Of a stretch of 64,000 bases of DNA, positions 46,907 to 59,520 are shown piece by piece. The DNA lies in the NCBI GenBank assembly GCA_024336345.1, contig JANFOG010000015.1:744001-808000 (forward strand). The letters run 5' to 3'. The notes below the pieces were generated by a model. The model was given only the letters and a program-made list of their open reading frames with translations, did no database searches and had not been told where the DNA came from. Every line of letters starts with the position of its first letter. Position 1 is the first letter of the stretch. This DNA comes from Mariannaea sp. PMI_226. Taxonomy: Eukaryota; Ascomycota; Sordariomycetes; Hypocreales; Nectriaceae. Made by a program: the position numbers and the translations under genes.

Positions 46907-47935
46907 CTACATCTGCCAAACATCGCCGACCCTGAAACCCTCAGGGAATGGGTCGGTCGGATGCAACATAACTTGTTTGAAACTGGTGATCCAAGCACTA
47001 CCCTTTATCGTAGGCAACACCGCAGGGTATTCTCCAACAGTTGCTGTGCCGCGAATAGAACCGACAAATTCTGTTCCAATAATGCTTCGGTGATAAAACG
47101 AATCCCCAACCTCGAGCATACCACGCGCATGCAGAACGGCGAGTCGAGCACAGGTACCGGTACCGCAAGGGCTTCGGTCCAACCGCCCTGGTGAGACGAC
47201 AACCGTGTTGACTGCTGACTTTTTGCCGCCATCCTCTACCAAAGGTTCTGTGAATTCCAGGATGCTGACGCCCTTGATGCTGGGGTTTTCGGGGTGAACT
47301 GGATTGGTCTGTTCCTGAACCGCACGCTTGATAGTTTCCCCGATTTTAACAAGCTCTGCGCCATTTTTGCTTTTAATCTCCAAGTTGATTGTAGAAGCAT
47401 CAACTAGAGCGTATATCATGCCTCCCCAAGCAATATCCACCTTGACTGTTCCGATGCCGGGAACAATAATTTCCTTGTCGAGTTCAAATACAAATGACGG
47501 CACGTTGTGAAATGAGACGCTGGTACATTTTCCTCCTATACACTCTGCATCCACTGCAACTAAACCGGCAGGTGTGTCGAGTTTCAAGTGAGTAATCGGC
47601 GACTGCATCTCGACAATGCCAGTCTCGAGAAGCACCGTAGCTGTGGCGATAGTATTGGCTCCTGACATTGGCGGGTACTCCTCATGCTCCATAATGATGA
47701 GCCCGGCATCTGCGTCTTTATTGCATGGAGGAAGTATGACATTGTGGCACATGGCAGAAGACCCTCGAGGTTCATTCATGAGTAGTTGCCGCATCCCATC
47801 CTGATGCTTCCAGAGGTGCGTCATTTTGTCGTACATGGTGTTTCCTGAGACATCAATAACTCCACCAACAACAACGTCGCAGACTTCACCGGCTGCGTGA
47901 ATACCAACGACGTGAAAGATCTTTCCGAAAGGCAT
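46907..47935 (-). CDS. proline racemase superfamily protein (hydroxyproline epimerase or dehydratase)
   Basis: A single exon encodes 342 residues, the normal family length. The fold is recognised from the N-terminal HVVGIHAAGEVCDVVVGG, MYDKMTHL, NEPRGSSAMCHNVILPP, DIAWGGMIYALVDA and the C-terminal SPCGTGTCARLAVL with Cys257. In racemases a first catalytic Cys sits in an MCGH context; here the matching place reads MSGAN, so Cys is Ser91 and the following His is Ala. In this superfamily Cys/Cys pairs mark proline racemases and 4-hydroxyproline 2-epimerases, while a Thr in place of the second Cys marks trans-3-hydroxy-L-proline dehydratases. The Ser/Cys pattern cannot be assigned by eye. Beside an OCD-family reductase and an amino-acid permease on the same strand, catabolism of a hydroxyproline is the best guess. 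Confidence 0.85.
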   Translation of the reverse strand: MPFGKIFHVVGIHAAGEVCDVVVGGVIDVSGNTMYDKMTHLWKHQDGMRQLLMNEPRGSSAMCHNVILPPCNKDADAGLIIMEHEEYPPMSGANTIATATVLLETGIVEMQSPITHLKLDTPAGLVAVDAECIGGKCTSVSFHNVPSFVFELDKEIIVPGIGTVKVDIAWGGMIYALVDASTINLEIKSKNGAELVKIGETIKRAVQEQTNPVHPENPSIKGVSILEFTEPLVEDGGKKSAVNTVVVSPGRLDRSPCGTGTCARLAVLHARGMLEVGDSFYHRSIIGTEFVGSIRGTATVGEYPAVLPTIKGSAWITSFKQVMLHPTDPFPEGFRVGDVWQM

Positions 47936-48967
47936 GTTTGGCGCGAATTATGATGAAGAAAGCGAAGAAGATGATTCAATCAGGATGATGTATGGGTTTC
48001 TCTTGCCCGCGCGAAATTGTGAGGTCAACCGCCTCATATTTCTACAGTGAAACTCCTATCTATGTTTGGAAGAGACGCTTAGCACCAATGCCACCCGGTC
48101 TCTGCCGTGGCAAAGCTGGAGTGAAGTCGGAAGAGCCGTTCATCACTTCAATGCTAGTCCTAGTAATTGAATAATGGGTCGATGCTTGGTACCAACCATA
48201 ATTTCTCATTCAGCGCTTCGAATGCGCAACCAAAGCGGGAAGCAAAGGAACAAGGGAAAGATATGGACTCTACGGCATGAAAGCTAGTGACACTCTCTAA
48301 CTGTGGCTGGGTAGCCCGACTATTCTGAGGACGACATCGGCCCCACGCCGGGATGGCAAGGATGATTGTGCGAGACACCAAATCGGGCAAAGTGTCGGAA
48401 TGATAGCCGTAGCCTAGACTGAGCGAAGAGGGTGAGGCCTTGTGCTAAGCGTCACGGCTCGGGTTACATACTGTACTAATAACAATGCTTTCACAAGCGT
48501 GGCGTCGAGCATCTCATAGGGTGTGAGGGACTAACAGAACCGCCAAAATATCTGGAGCGCACGTTATAGTGGCGCCTTTCCTAGTCTCCTTTAACTTGCA
48601 AGTTTATGATTTGCGTAGGCAAATTGGTTGGTGAATAGTTTGAGATAGTTTGAGAATCAATATTGTTATTACGGACAAAGAGTTACACCCAAGCACATAG
48701 GGACGATCAATCTTTGAGAGTCTAATTTGCAACGGGAAAGGTATCAACAGGCGGGCTTTCTTAACAGGTTCTATCGTAAGTATGATGGGCCATTCGACGA
48801 TTCTGCCTTTTTTTTTTCACTACTATCGTGCATCAGACATCTAACTCAACGACAAAATACATATTTCCCACAAGACGCAAAGTTTAGATGAAAAACCGAA
48901 TTTAAAAAAAAAATCAATTCTTGATATCGTATGACCTTCTCGTCTAGACCATGGCTTCTTGTACGAA
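47936..48967. other. intergenic region upstream of the racemase-family gene
   Basis: 1 kb without a recognisable gene. It contains the promoter of the racemase-family gene (right of 47936) and the 3' end of the permease gene, with a poly-T run near 48810-48819 and a poly-A run near 48903-48912. Confidence 0.5.
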
Positions 48968-50677
48968 TCATATAGAATTCGAGTTATCCTTGCACGTCCA
49001 GGCTGCTGAACCTCCACTATCCTTGTACGAGTCGATGATGCCGACAACCGAACCGTAAGTACCAGCAACCATTAGAAAGATACCCGATACCACAACGAAG
49101 ACGCTGAATACGACCATCAGCATCCACTTCATAGATCGCTCTTGTTTACCTTTGCCCCAGTTATCATACAACCACATGCAACCCATGGGTTGGAAAGACA
49201 TGAGTGTTCCGAGAAGGGCGCCAACAAGCGATACCAAGCCACCGAAAACAGGGATGCCGCTAGCTATCAAATAGGCAATTATCGTCGTGACTAGTGTACA
49301 GCAAAGCCAGGTTGACCAGTGGACAAGGCTGTTTTCTGTGAGGTGCTTTGATCCCCGTAGAATACGGACAAAGACATACTTGGCCGGCAACTGTAGAGGT
49401 TACCATAGGATTAGCACATGTAATACACAGCTTAGACTGGGTCAAAAAGTATACGCACGTGAACAACTAAGGTCGTCGTAACTACAAGACCGGGCACGGC
49501 CAAACCATATGCAACCTTCTTTATCAATGGACCAGCAGAGCCAAGTGCCGGGGATGCAACATAGGACCCACAGAAATAATAGACGATGCTGCCAATTGTA
49601 ACATAGGTTGCAGTAACTCCAGCCTGGCAGATGAGTAGCGACCGGGTGTAATGATGCGGTTCTCTCATTTCGGCCGCGATAGCGAAGAAGGCTGGTGTAC
49701 CCGCATAGGCAAACACGAGAGAGGATACAGCTGATATAGCTGAGGTGAAGGATGGTTTCTTAAAGAGTTTGAAGTCGGAGACCCAGGGCCCTACCTGAGG
49801 TGCGGCCGCAGGTCGGTTTTGAACACCCACTGCAATGGTGACAATCAGAACTACACATGTTGTCAGTTGGTTCTGAAAGAGAGAGAATCGAGCCATTGGT
49901 GGCAGAAGTTGAACTCACTTGAAGTCAATATACAAACTAGCCCGATCCAGGCCAGCCAGCTAATACGTCCCAGTGTGCGAATGCTAGCAAATATGAAGCC
50001 AATGGTGGCGGCAACAGCAACAAAAATGGCAGTACAGGCCCCATGAGACGATATTGCGTTAAGACTGATGGAAATGCTCAACATTCCTGATCCAGCAACA
50101 AAGATCCAGTCTACAAAAGTGTCAGAGCTTTCCTAGGCTGGATGGAGGCGTAAAATTTGACATCTCAAATTCTAGCAGCTTGAATCAGCGAGGGGAAAAG
50201 CATACTTACAGATGCAGAATGCGGCACCTAAGGCCTCTCGACCTATGCGCCCAAACATCAAGAAGCCAGCATCATCAATGCTATAGACCTCAGGATGCCG
50301 ACGTTTGAAAACACCAACAATATAGTCTGACCACGTCGTGATGGCAGCGATGGAGAGCAGGCAAATAAGACCTGGAATTAACCCAAGCGTATCAAAGGCT
50401 GCAGGGATAGAGAGGACACCCAGACCAATCTGAGTCTTCATCATAAGAGCAACAGTCCCCAACCATCCGACCTTTTCGCGTGTTAGCACTTATTGAGCTA
50501 GATTAAGCAATGATAAAGAAGGCATACATTTCGGTAGTTGGGACCCTTCTCCTTCAGGTTCCCGAATACTGCATCGTGAACGCTTGCAACATCCCCATGT
50601 TCTTGATATTCACCACCAGAGAGTGACGGAGGGTTCGGTCCACCCTCCATGTCGGTGATCTTGGAACTTTTCTCCAT
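48968..50677 (-). CDS. amino-acid permease, AAAP (Aa_trans) family
   Basis: Five exons, 50677-50528, 50471-50210, 50110-49919, 49850-49459 and 49390-48968, give 472 residues. After a 45-residue hydrophilic tail the first helix block reads VGWLGTVALMMKTQIGLGVLSIPA, typical of fungal neutral amino-acid permeases of the AAAP family (Neurospora Mtr-like). About eleven hydrophobic helices follow, including a FAYAGTPAFFAIAAEMREP block and a YYFCGSYV segment, and the C-terminal helices lie in the last exon. The start at 50677 was chosen over an upstream ATG because the extra residues are not family-like. It should import a neutral amino or imino acid at the plasma membrane by H+ symport. Two genes for proline-like metabolism lie downstream on the same strand, so a hydroxyproline or proline substrate is plausible. 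Confidence 0.9.
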
Positions 50678-53600
50678 TGCTGAGAGGGGGGCAAAGAGCG
50701 CTGGCAAGAAAACCTCTGGTTGGGACACTGTAAGACAGTGATGTATTTCTCTGATGACGAGAAATGGGAACAACTGGAATTGCTAGGTTTGATCAAAATT
50801 TCCCTGTTAGAAGAAGGACCATGACCTGGATATAAAGCAGATTTAAATGATATGATGACGAGGGTGACGAAGGCTTTTAACTATTTCTACTGGTAAGGCA
50901 TTCGTTCTTTGCAATAACACGAAAACGTCAAAGCTTTTAGAGTTGCATGTTGAATTCTACCGCCATTTCTGCCACACTAATCGAATTGGACAATTCTTGA
51001 TAACGCGGGTAACAAAGGGGCAAAGTGGTCAAGACACCGTCAATAACATGTTTCCAATTTACTAGGAGCAGATCGCCCTGGTTCACTGAGGAGAATGCGG
51101 GGGTGGAGTCAAACAACGAGGAGCGTGGGTGTTCCCATTGTCTCACGCAAAGTACGTACTGTGTAAGAACTTGACGCTAGGTATAAGTAACCAATCGGGT
51201 ATTGCGAGAAGCCACCGGCCGCTAGTTCCGTGAATGCAGGAGGGTGTGGGAGTGTTCGACGGGATTGCCGGCTCTGTTCTCGTGGCGGGCTTGGGCTAAG
51301 AGTGAGACTCGGTTCGTTCCCGATCATCATAGACCGGCTGAGCCGTTCTCTAGTAGCAACAATTAACGATAACTGTAAGAGAAAGTGTGTGTATTTGTTA
51401 CCATCTTGAGGGCGCTGCGTATATGTACTTCCAATTGGGGTAACATGGCGACTGACAACGACTGCAAGGCGCCAAAGCAAGCGGCCAAGGTCCAGGGTAG
51501 GCTGCGCTGAAGAAAGCTGCACGTTTACAAAGAAAGACCAATAATATTCGGTTCAATCACTTGGTAGAAGACATTTATATCCCTTTATCATTTAAGAGAG
51601 TCTGGTAGATGAAGAAAAGATGTGCCACCTGACTGTGGTTATCCGCTCACTCATTATGCTCGTGCAGGGACAGTTAGCCAGATGCGTTGCATATATGACC
51701 ATGAATTTAGACAAGGCGGCATACTATTAGCGGACTATAAGCGTCCCCTTGGCCCTCTTGGTTGACTTGGACTTGGATGTGTCGAGTTATTGTGGTTCTT
51801 GGGTTTGATTTCATCGTTGTGGATGCCTTACATACGTAGGTTAATGGTACCGTGTTCTTCCCCGCCTACCAGAGAGATTAATAGAGGTCAGAGCAATAAA
51901 CCCCGGGCATATTGTGGCAGCCCATTGCCGTCATTTGTCAGATAGAAAGCACGGTAGGTATTTGCGAATTATTTACTAGTGATTCCAACTTTTCCCCTTG
52001 CCTTATTTCCTTTTGGACAATTAAACCACAATGCGGACACTAACAGGCCGAGTAGCTTGCGACGGAGAACATTGGTGCAATTATCACCGGAAACCCTATT
52101 ACTTGGATCCGGAGACATGCGCGTATCCTTGGGTTCGCCAGCCAGCGCGAACACCTGCCTCAGGTGAAGATCCACAATTCGTCGCCGCTTTGGTCCAAAA
52201 TGATTGCTGCTGGCAAGAGACACCATAAATCTATCATGATTCCAGCTTTCAAGGAGTATGCCTGGAAGGCTCCCTAGATGTCGGATGTTAATATGATAGT
52301 AACTAGTTCGGACGTTGCTACCTTAGTGATGTGTCACCGAGGGGACATTGCTAATGCAAGGGCCTCGTTTAACGCTAATGTAATTGAAAACAATGGAACT
52401 GTGAGTAATAGATGTGAATCTATTATCAATGGCCGCTGGCTATACCAAGCAACCTTACCAGGTAGAATACGAATACAGGCCTCTTCTTGTCTCGAGATGG
52501 CTTGGTTAATTAGCCTCCAATCCTTTTCGTCATCATCACTGTAAAAAGGTAAATAAACTAAATAGGCACCATTAATATAGATAGACAGGGTATCTCTACG
52601 CTAATGATACGATGTAAGACAACCTATGAACGACATTGACTTACAAGCGGCAGCAAGTGTGATGATACGATTACGCAAATACAAATATTGAAAGCAGCCA
52701 TTAACAGCCCCTTATGCCCCCATTAAACAAAAAGGATCGAAGCTGACAAGCTCAAGGTAAGGAGCGAGATAGAAAAGGGGGGTGGAGATACACGTTCCTT
52801 GTCTCCACGCCTGATATACGAGGAAATCCACTCGGCTCCGACTTTCGCTATAGTATCGCAGCCCAAGCGGGGTTTGTTGTGCTGCGGTTGATATGAATTG
52901 TTTCACGTACAATATCGTACCTTTTTTTACTGCTTCTTTTCCAGCCAGGACGTAGGTGTCGTCATAAGTAGCATCGCAGGCATGTCATCAATCAACTTGG
53001 AGGCAAGCTTTGTATTGTAATACGTCGGTCAAGCGTTCATGATGTTATCCAGCCAGCATTCAGTGAAGATATCGAGGGATCTGGGGGCGGATATATATGT
53101 CAAGGCTAAACACGAAGGATGTTGGTCGGAGACTTGGATTGATTAATTTGACTAGAAATACTCAGCGTTAGATAAATAATCTAATATCATCACAGTTTCG
53201 ATCAAGCATATTTCTCAAGCGTGTTATTGCTCCACTCTATAATAGGCTTGTGTCGACTTACATTAATTAAATAATTTGAATGAATGAACTTTGGTGACGA
53301 TCGTCAGGCTCTTCATACCAGCTGGAACGATCAAAGCTTTCACAATGTCCACCTCTTAGACTAACCCGCCGACTGTAATTAGAATATGACTGCTGATGGG
53401 TTCCTAATTGTTCCAAGCGTTGAAGTCTCACAACTTTACTCGGGTTGCAACCTCTTGGGCATATTTGCATAGTTTATAATCAGTCAATATGGGGTATATA
53501 AATGTCACGAAAGAGCATGAAAATGGTAGTGCTTAGTAAAATCAATAAGATCAAATAATTAATTACACTATCTCAAATTAGAAGAGGGCGTTAAAACGAA

Positions 53601-53942
53601 TCGAACAGAGGAACCAGCAATAGGGGAGGGGGTTCATAGGAAGGCAAGGGAAATTCATGCCGCGGCAGACCAACGACGATTAGGAGCAAGGCGATGGTAA
53701 TAAGCAACAGATTGAGGGACGTTCAAGGGAGAAAAGGCGTCAGAGATCAGGCTTCGACAAATTCTCAGGAGCTGCAAATCGGAGTCCACGAACAGTTGGA
53801 TAAGACACCAGCAAACGTAAGGGTATTCGGATTGCTGCACTCAGTGCCTGACTACCGCAACTGCATCATGTCCTTCGTTCTCGCCCGCCTACGTGACACC
53901 CCAGCCACGTCCTAACAAGGTCTTCCCAGTCAACAGCCCCAT
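50678..53942. other. 3.3 kb gene-poor region
   Basis: No gene is supported. The 137-codon minus frame 51109-51522 lacks family features. A 65-codon plus frame at 52031-52228 is rich in Cys, Trp and Tyr (GRVACDGEHWCNYHRKPYY) and could be an exon of a small protein, but no signal-peptide exon was found upstream. The rest is AT-rich. Confidence 0.5.
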
Positions 53943-55835
53943 CTACTCGTCGTCCTGCACGTCGATAACGGTTTCCTTCCACTTGCGAGCCGGGACCTTA
54001 CGCTTGAACAAGATGTCAATCTCGCGATAAGATCGACCCTTCATCTCAGGCAACCAGAAGTATGCCATGACCAAACAAAACAAACCGGTGCCACCCCAGA
54101 CGTAACCGCACTTGCCACCAAGGTTTCCACCCTACATTTTTATGTCAGCAATTGCTACCAAAGGGCTCGAAGGGAAGATAAGAGGCTTACCGTTGGGTTG
54201 AGCATGTAACTACCCAGGAAGATGCAAGGAATTTCGACGATGTAGTAGGAAGCACGTCCCATTCCAGTGGTAAGAGGCCTAAGGCGGATGGCAGAGGTTT
54301 CTCCAATGATGACCCAGGAGGCTGGCGCAGGTCCTAGGGTAAAGAGTACGGAGATGATGAGACCCAAGGATGCCTGTGCCAATGAAGATGCGGTAGACTT
54401 GCCAACAGAGCCTGCAACACCAAGGGCAACCAGCATGATGACGTTGAAGAAGGAGCCCCAGAGATAGATAGTACGTCGGCCAAGGTACGTGGTCAGGAAC
54501 CAAGAAAGCATGACAAAGATCATCTGCAGAGCCGAGGTAATGAGACCAAGGGCAAACGCAGTGTTCACGGACATGCCAGCCTCTGCACTCGAGTCAGCAT
54601 ATACACAATTATAAAAAGACGGTCTAAGACAGCCTAGGACGACAGTGACGACAACTTACGCTCGAAGAAATAGACGGCCTGGTTGGCGATAAGGTTACCA
54701 GTCAAATTTTGTGCTGCATACACACAGCATACAATCAGGGTACGGTAGAGATCAGTGCCCTTGAACAGTTCCCAGTGGTTGGGCTCCTTCTCGGTCTTCT
54801 CAAGCTCAATGACACGACGCATCATGGCGACAGTCTCACTGATGTTCAGTCTCGTCTTGCGTCCAAGTCGGCCAACCGCGTTTCCTGCTTCCTCAAGACG
54901 TCCTTTTCGGACCAGCCACCAGGGTGACTCAGGTGCCAGGTAGATGAGGATAGCAAGCGGGGTAGGGAATAGCCACTGAAGCGCAATGGGGATCCTGGTA
55001 TTTTTCCGTCAGCACAGGGTACTTGTTTGCAAATGCAGATATAGAGCACATACTTGTAGGCACTTGCGTCAAGCCTGGGGTTGTAATGGTAAGTGACGGC
55101 ACCAACGATAATACTGCCAATAGCCCAGAACATCTGCAACATCTGAGTAGCAGGAGCACGCAGCTTGATTGGCACGATCTCACTGCAGTATGCCGGAGCG
55201 TTGGCAATAAAGATGCCCCATGGCACACCCTCGAGAAGCTGAGCAACAAAAATAACTGGCATCGACTCTGCAAAGTAAAAGACGAAGATGAAGGCGTTCA
55301 AGAGCATGAGACCGCTAATAGTTGCCCAACGGTATCCGATACGACTAGTTAGGGGGCCAGCAACAAAGACACCGATAAGCGCACCAAGCTGTCCGGAGAC
55401 TTGAAGCGCGGACTGCCACTTGGTCACAATGACATTTTTGTCGGTCGCAGCGTCGTATACACCGTATTTTGCCGTAAACGCAGGAAGGGCGACGAAGTTA
55501 CCGATGAGGAAGACATCGTAGGATTCCATAATCTAAAAAGAAAAAGAAAAAGAAAAAATATAGCGTTAGATGCGGTTCCTCGGTCGGGAGATGGTAGCGC
55601 TTACGATGGTGAAAGACATGACAAATGCCCAAAAGGAAGCCATAGGGTACGCTCGAACAGCCTCGAGCACTCCCATGTTATGCTCGGCATTCTCTGCCTC
55701 GACTGCATCCGCCTTGTAATCGGCAACCTTTGCCTTCTCGTCGTAATCAAGGGTATGGTCGGCCGGGTTGTAGCCCTCCTCGGCCTCGACCTCCTGGGCG
55801 CCGCCAGATGACTTAGAGTCGACAGGATCACTCAT
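53943..55835 (-). CDS. MFS sugar transporter, alpha-glucoside (maltose permease) type
   Basis: Five exons, 55835-55605, 55532-55054, 54994-54660, 54582-54191 and 54131-53943, give 541 residues and twelve predicted helices. The first junction restores FTIIMESYDVFLIGNF, a hallmark of fungal maltose/alpha-glucoside H+ symporters. Further motifs are GPLTSRIGYRWA, GVPWGIF with PAYCSEIVPIKLRA, PESPWWLVRKGR (the sugar porter PESPRWL element), YFFEQAGMSVNTAFALG across the third intron, GRRTIYLWG, and GETSAIRLRPLTTG. The last exon has a C-terminal PEMKGRSYREIDILF block, typical of the family. The hydrophilic N-terminal tail is about 60 residues and acidic. It should sit in the plasma membrane. No glycosidase or regulator adjoins it, so its substrate range is inferred from the family only. 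Confidence 0.92.
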
Positions 55836-58800
55836 TTTGGCTGGTTGAAGTACCTTATGCCTGAATGAATGATAACATACAGTGTTGAAGAAGAGGACAA
55901 CGAAGAAGAAACAGAACAGAATCGAACACTGATGGCAGGCTGAACGGGATGCTTTTCATACTTCCCCAGTCCTCCCGCCTGGGGTCTGGGGTTAGGCGCA
56001 ACCTGGGGTATAGAATGTGCGGGGTAGAGCTGGCCGAGCCCACAATGCGCGGGTTAAATGATACCGAACCTCTGTTTCAGGCTCAATCGGCGCGGGTTAG
56101 GGTTACATTCTGAACAGGCAAGCGGCGTAGCTCTTAAGCGCTTCAATTGGCGACTTGGGCCACGATCACCTTGCCCAAAAGAAATTCCTCCACTTAGAAA
56201 TCAAGCCGAGCGGCTGGCAAAACCAAGCTAAAGTGCCGTTTATCCTCACACTCTCAACACTGTCGGCACGTACCACAAGCGGGCCTACAAGGGCCATTGT
56301 GGACAGTTTCTAAAGACCTGCCTATTATAGACACCACATGGCTCATGCTCCCTATTGCATCCTCCCACTTTCAGTCGCAGTCGGAGGTGTATGTCGTTAT
56401 TGGCTAATTGCCCCTGCAAAACCCCCTTTCTCTTCGAGAGCTTTCTCGATTATCATAGGCGCGGCTGGGACATGTTCTTTCACCCCCATCATGAACGAGA
56501 AGCGCTCCAGTACCGGATTAGTTGCTTCCCCTTGTTAATGTTCATCATGTCTTGACTTGCCACTTTTGCCTATATGCCTAGATGATACAATAAATTTCCA
56601 CATCCTCAGTCTGGAATAAAGTACTATGGTAAGCACGTACAATATTATACATACCCGGTATTCTTGTAGATTGGCCACTGCAACTAGGTGACCTCTTCTG
56701 ACTGTTTTTATTTGTTCAAGTAATTTAGATACCCTCTAGTTACGAGAATGCTTACTATAACTACGAGTAAGTCTTGACCAACCAGCACCCTAACCATAAT
56801 TGGTTAAGCACTTATCTTATATGTAAGCTGCTTATAATGTCACGGCCTGGGCTCATGCTTATTATATACCGTCAATCCTGGGTTTCGCTTCCCCCAGTCA
56901 GTTCTTTGATGATATCGTCTGGTGGCCACCACTGAGCGAAGTAAGTAATGCAACTTGACTTCCAAGCGTACTGCAACGGTGCCGCTCCCAAGCACGTAAC
57001 TGGGGAGTCATGGTTCCAGTTCTGGCATGACGCGACGTGGCCCGCTATCATGGGCGAATAACGCGTCATCGTTGGAGGTAAAGTTTTCGGATTGTGCGAA
57101 GTAAGGCCGTGACAGGTGGCGAGACATCCAGAACCTCTCCATGGACTGATCTTTTTATGGAATGGTCATCCTGACAGAAAGCTGGCTCAGAAAGGAAGGG
57201 ATAGACATACATGACCGATGGCTTGAAGTATGGACCGCGACCCCACGTGATTTCTCTTTTAGGATGGTGCTTTGACCCGGCCGGTTCCAATCTCTACGCA
57301 GAGCGCTCAACAATCTAGACGCACTGTGTTCGACAGCATGGACAATGCAAGCTACGTTGTGTATTGCGTTGGCCGACATAGTTCTACATTATAACTTTTT
57401 GTCCTTCACCCAAATCGCTACCACCCCTGCCTTATAAGATTTTTAGTCTAATAGCGGTGATCTGAATTTGGCGATGAGCAGCTGCAGGCGTCAGCGATAA
57501 TAGGATCGAAATCGATAAACTTCACTCGCTCATACTCCGAGATACAGTATCTCAGCCTCCTGAGAAAGCATGCGAGAGTTAGCTGGACCTCACGTCCTCA
57601 CTCCAAAACCAGATATTCTAAGGATCCAGTTCGGCCAGTGGACAGAGCCTTGTCGCGCGCATCAAACTCACCATCTGGAATACTCTCAATATCGCAGTTG
57701 GGCTGGGGGTATATGAGCTTACTAGACTGAGCCAGCAAACTAAAGTTGACCAATACGGAGGAAATATCAACATTTGTTAGGCCATCTTTGGGTGGCAGTG
57801 CTGTGTGGTACGGTTTGATCATGGACATTTCATTTGACAGTCATCACTAAAGGTCACGCCAATGCCATGTCCTTATTGGTATATCAGTTAACTTGGCTGC
57901 ATGGAGAGGGATAGTCTACGTAGACATATCACGTAGTATTGCTGAATGCGCAAAATTGTGTCGCTGACTCCTAGATGTCCCAGAAAGCTGGTGTAAGCAC
58001 AGATACCGCAAATATGATATGGGAGCGATGACAAATCTATAATAGCCGGTTCCAAAGAGAATTATAGAAAAGCGATTTGGGTGCCTGAGCCGAGGAGTAG
58101 GGTAGCAGTCGAGGGTGACAATGACCCTGGATACGAACATGACTTATGTAAACACAATAGACATCCTCATTATGTTACCTTCCAATAACCTTAAACAATA
58201 AGAATGGCTCATTCAAGATTGAGTTTCAGGCATTTGTCAAGTTCATGTTTCAAGTACATGCCGATTGCGTAGTGATCGTTTGAATGAGCGTCATCCCAAC
58301 GATGGGATGCGTTGAAAGATAAAGAAAACAACATGATTTCCATCGACCAATGATATATTACATAGTATCGCGGTATAGAATTGGATAATTTTATGCTCCA
58401 TAATCCAGTATCTAAGAAAAGTGTATCTGCCGTGACTGCAATATTCACAATAGCTCCACCACGAAAACTTCGACGAGTTCCATTGAGATTCTTCTCAAAA
58501 CTATTGGGGCTTTCATTCTTTTCATATCATATACTACTATCCGCCGCCCCGAGCCGTACCTGAAATTTCAAGTCTTAGAAAGCTAGCGTTATCTTTCAGA
58601 GAAGGGACCGTTGTAATTTGATTGGGGGATAAAGCCTTCAAGTCTTTTGCGTCTAATAAATAGAGTATACAATTTCTATGATAGCCCGCTTTTTAGTCTT
58701 CAAAAGATCCTTTGTTCTAGAAAGAAAACAAGCTATTTTACTTTATTGTCAATAGGAGGCACATCCTGAGCTAGGACAAATAACTTCTTTTCCGAACCTA

Positions 58801-59205
58801 CCCTACTGTTTAGTATTCATGAAATAAGTATAGCGCGACATCTTTTCTGGTGATGGCCTGTGCCACTTCCGGGGGTTATTGTAGATAATGGTACACTTTC
58901 GAACGGGCTAAATGAGACTATCCTTGGTATTTTGTAGCATTGAGAAAGGAAAATAATAAACAAAATGCAGAGAAAATCGAGGACTGAACTAAAAGCTATT
59001 GCAGGATAAGACCCTCTATTGTTTCTGCCAGAACGAGAGCACTTTGAAAAGAGGTGTTATGATCTCATTTTTAAGGTATTGAGAGAGAACAGTCGAGGTT
59101 ACTCCCAAGCGTCCCCGAGACACCTATCCGTTGGACAGGCAACGGGAATTGTACTTTGGGAGGCTGCGCCATTAGACTTGATATACATGGCACGTTAGTG
59201 CTTAC

Positions 59206-59520
59206 CTCTTGATCATCGCTCCACCAATTTGAGGTTGGTTCTCGGGCATCACTGTAGACAAATCCGAGGTCCCTAATCTGTACATCCGACTTAACTCCTC
59301 GGACTATCGGCCCGGCTTGTCTCGTTGAGCGAAATAGCATATGATTAGTAACAGACCCGAGATCACCTGGCGGGAGGCCGTAGACACCTACGGGTCGCGT
59401 GATAGCCATAGCGGCAGTTGACAATATCTCGACCTCATCCAACACCGCGTTCATTAACCAGATTTGATCGGCTGCATGGATATCTACACCAGGCCACAGG
59501 AGAAAAATTCGTGTATTGTC
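59206..59520 (-). CDS. possible internal exon or gene fragment, unrecognised
   Basis: A 105-codon block is open from a CTCTTTAG acceptor (exon at 59520) to a GTAAGC donor at 59205, in phase 0 at both ends. It encodes a balanced protein-like sequence beginning DNTRIFLLWPGVDIHAADQIW and containing TRPVGVYGLPPGDLG and FVYSDAREPTSNWW. I found no matching flanking exons, so this is either part of an unseen gene or a remnant. Confidence 0.3.

Noticed and set aside
51109..51522. 137-codon minus-strand frame upstream of the permease
   Set aside because: Low-complexity Ser/Thr/Arg composition with no family features.
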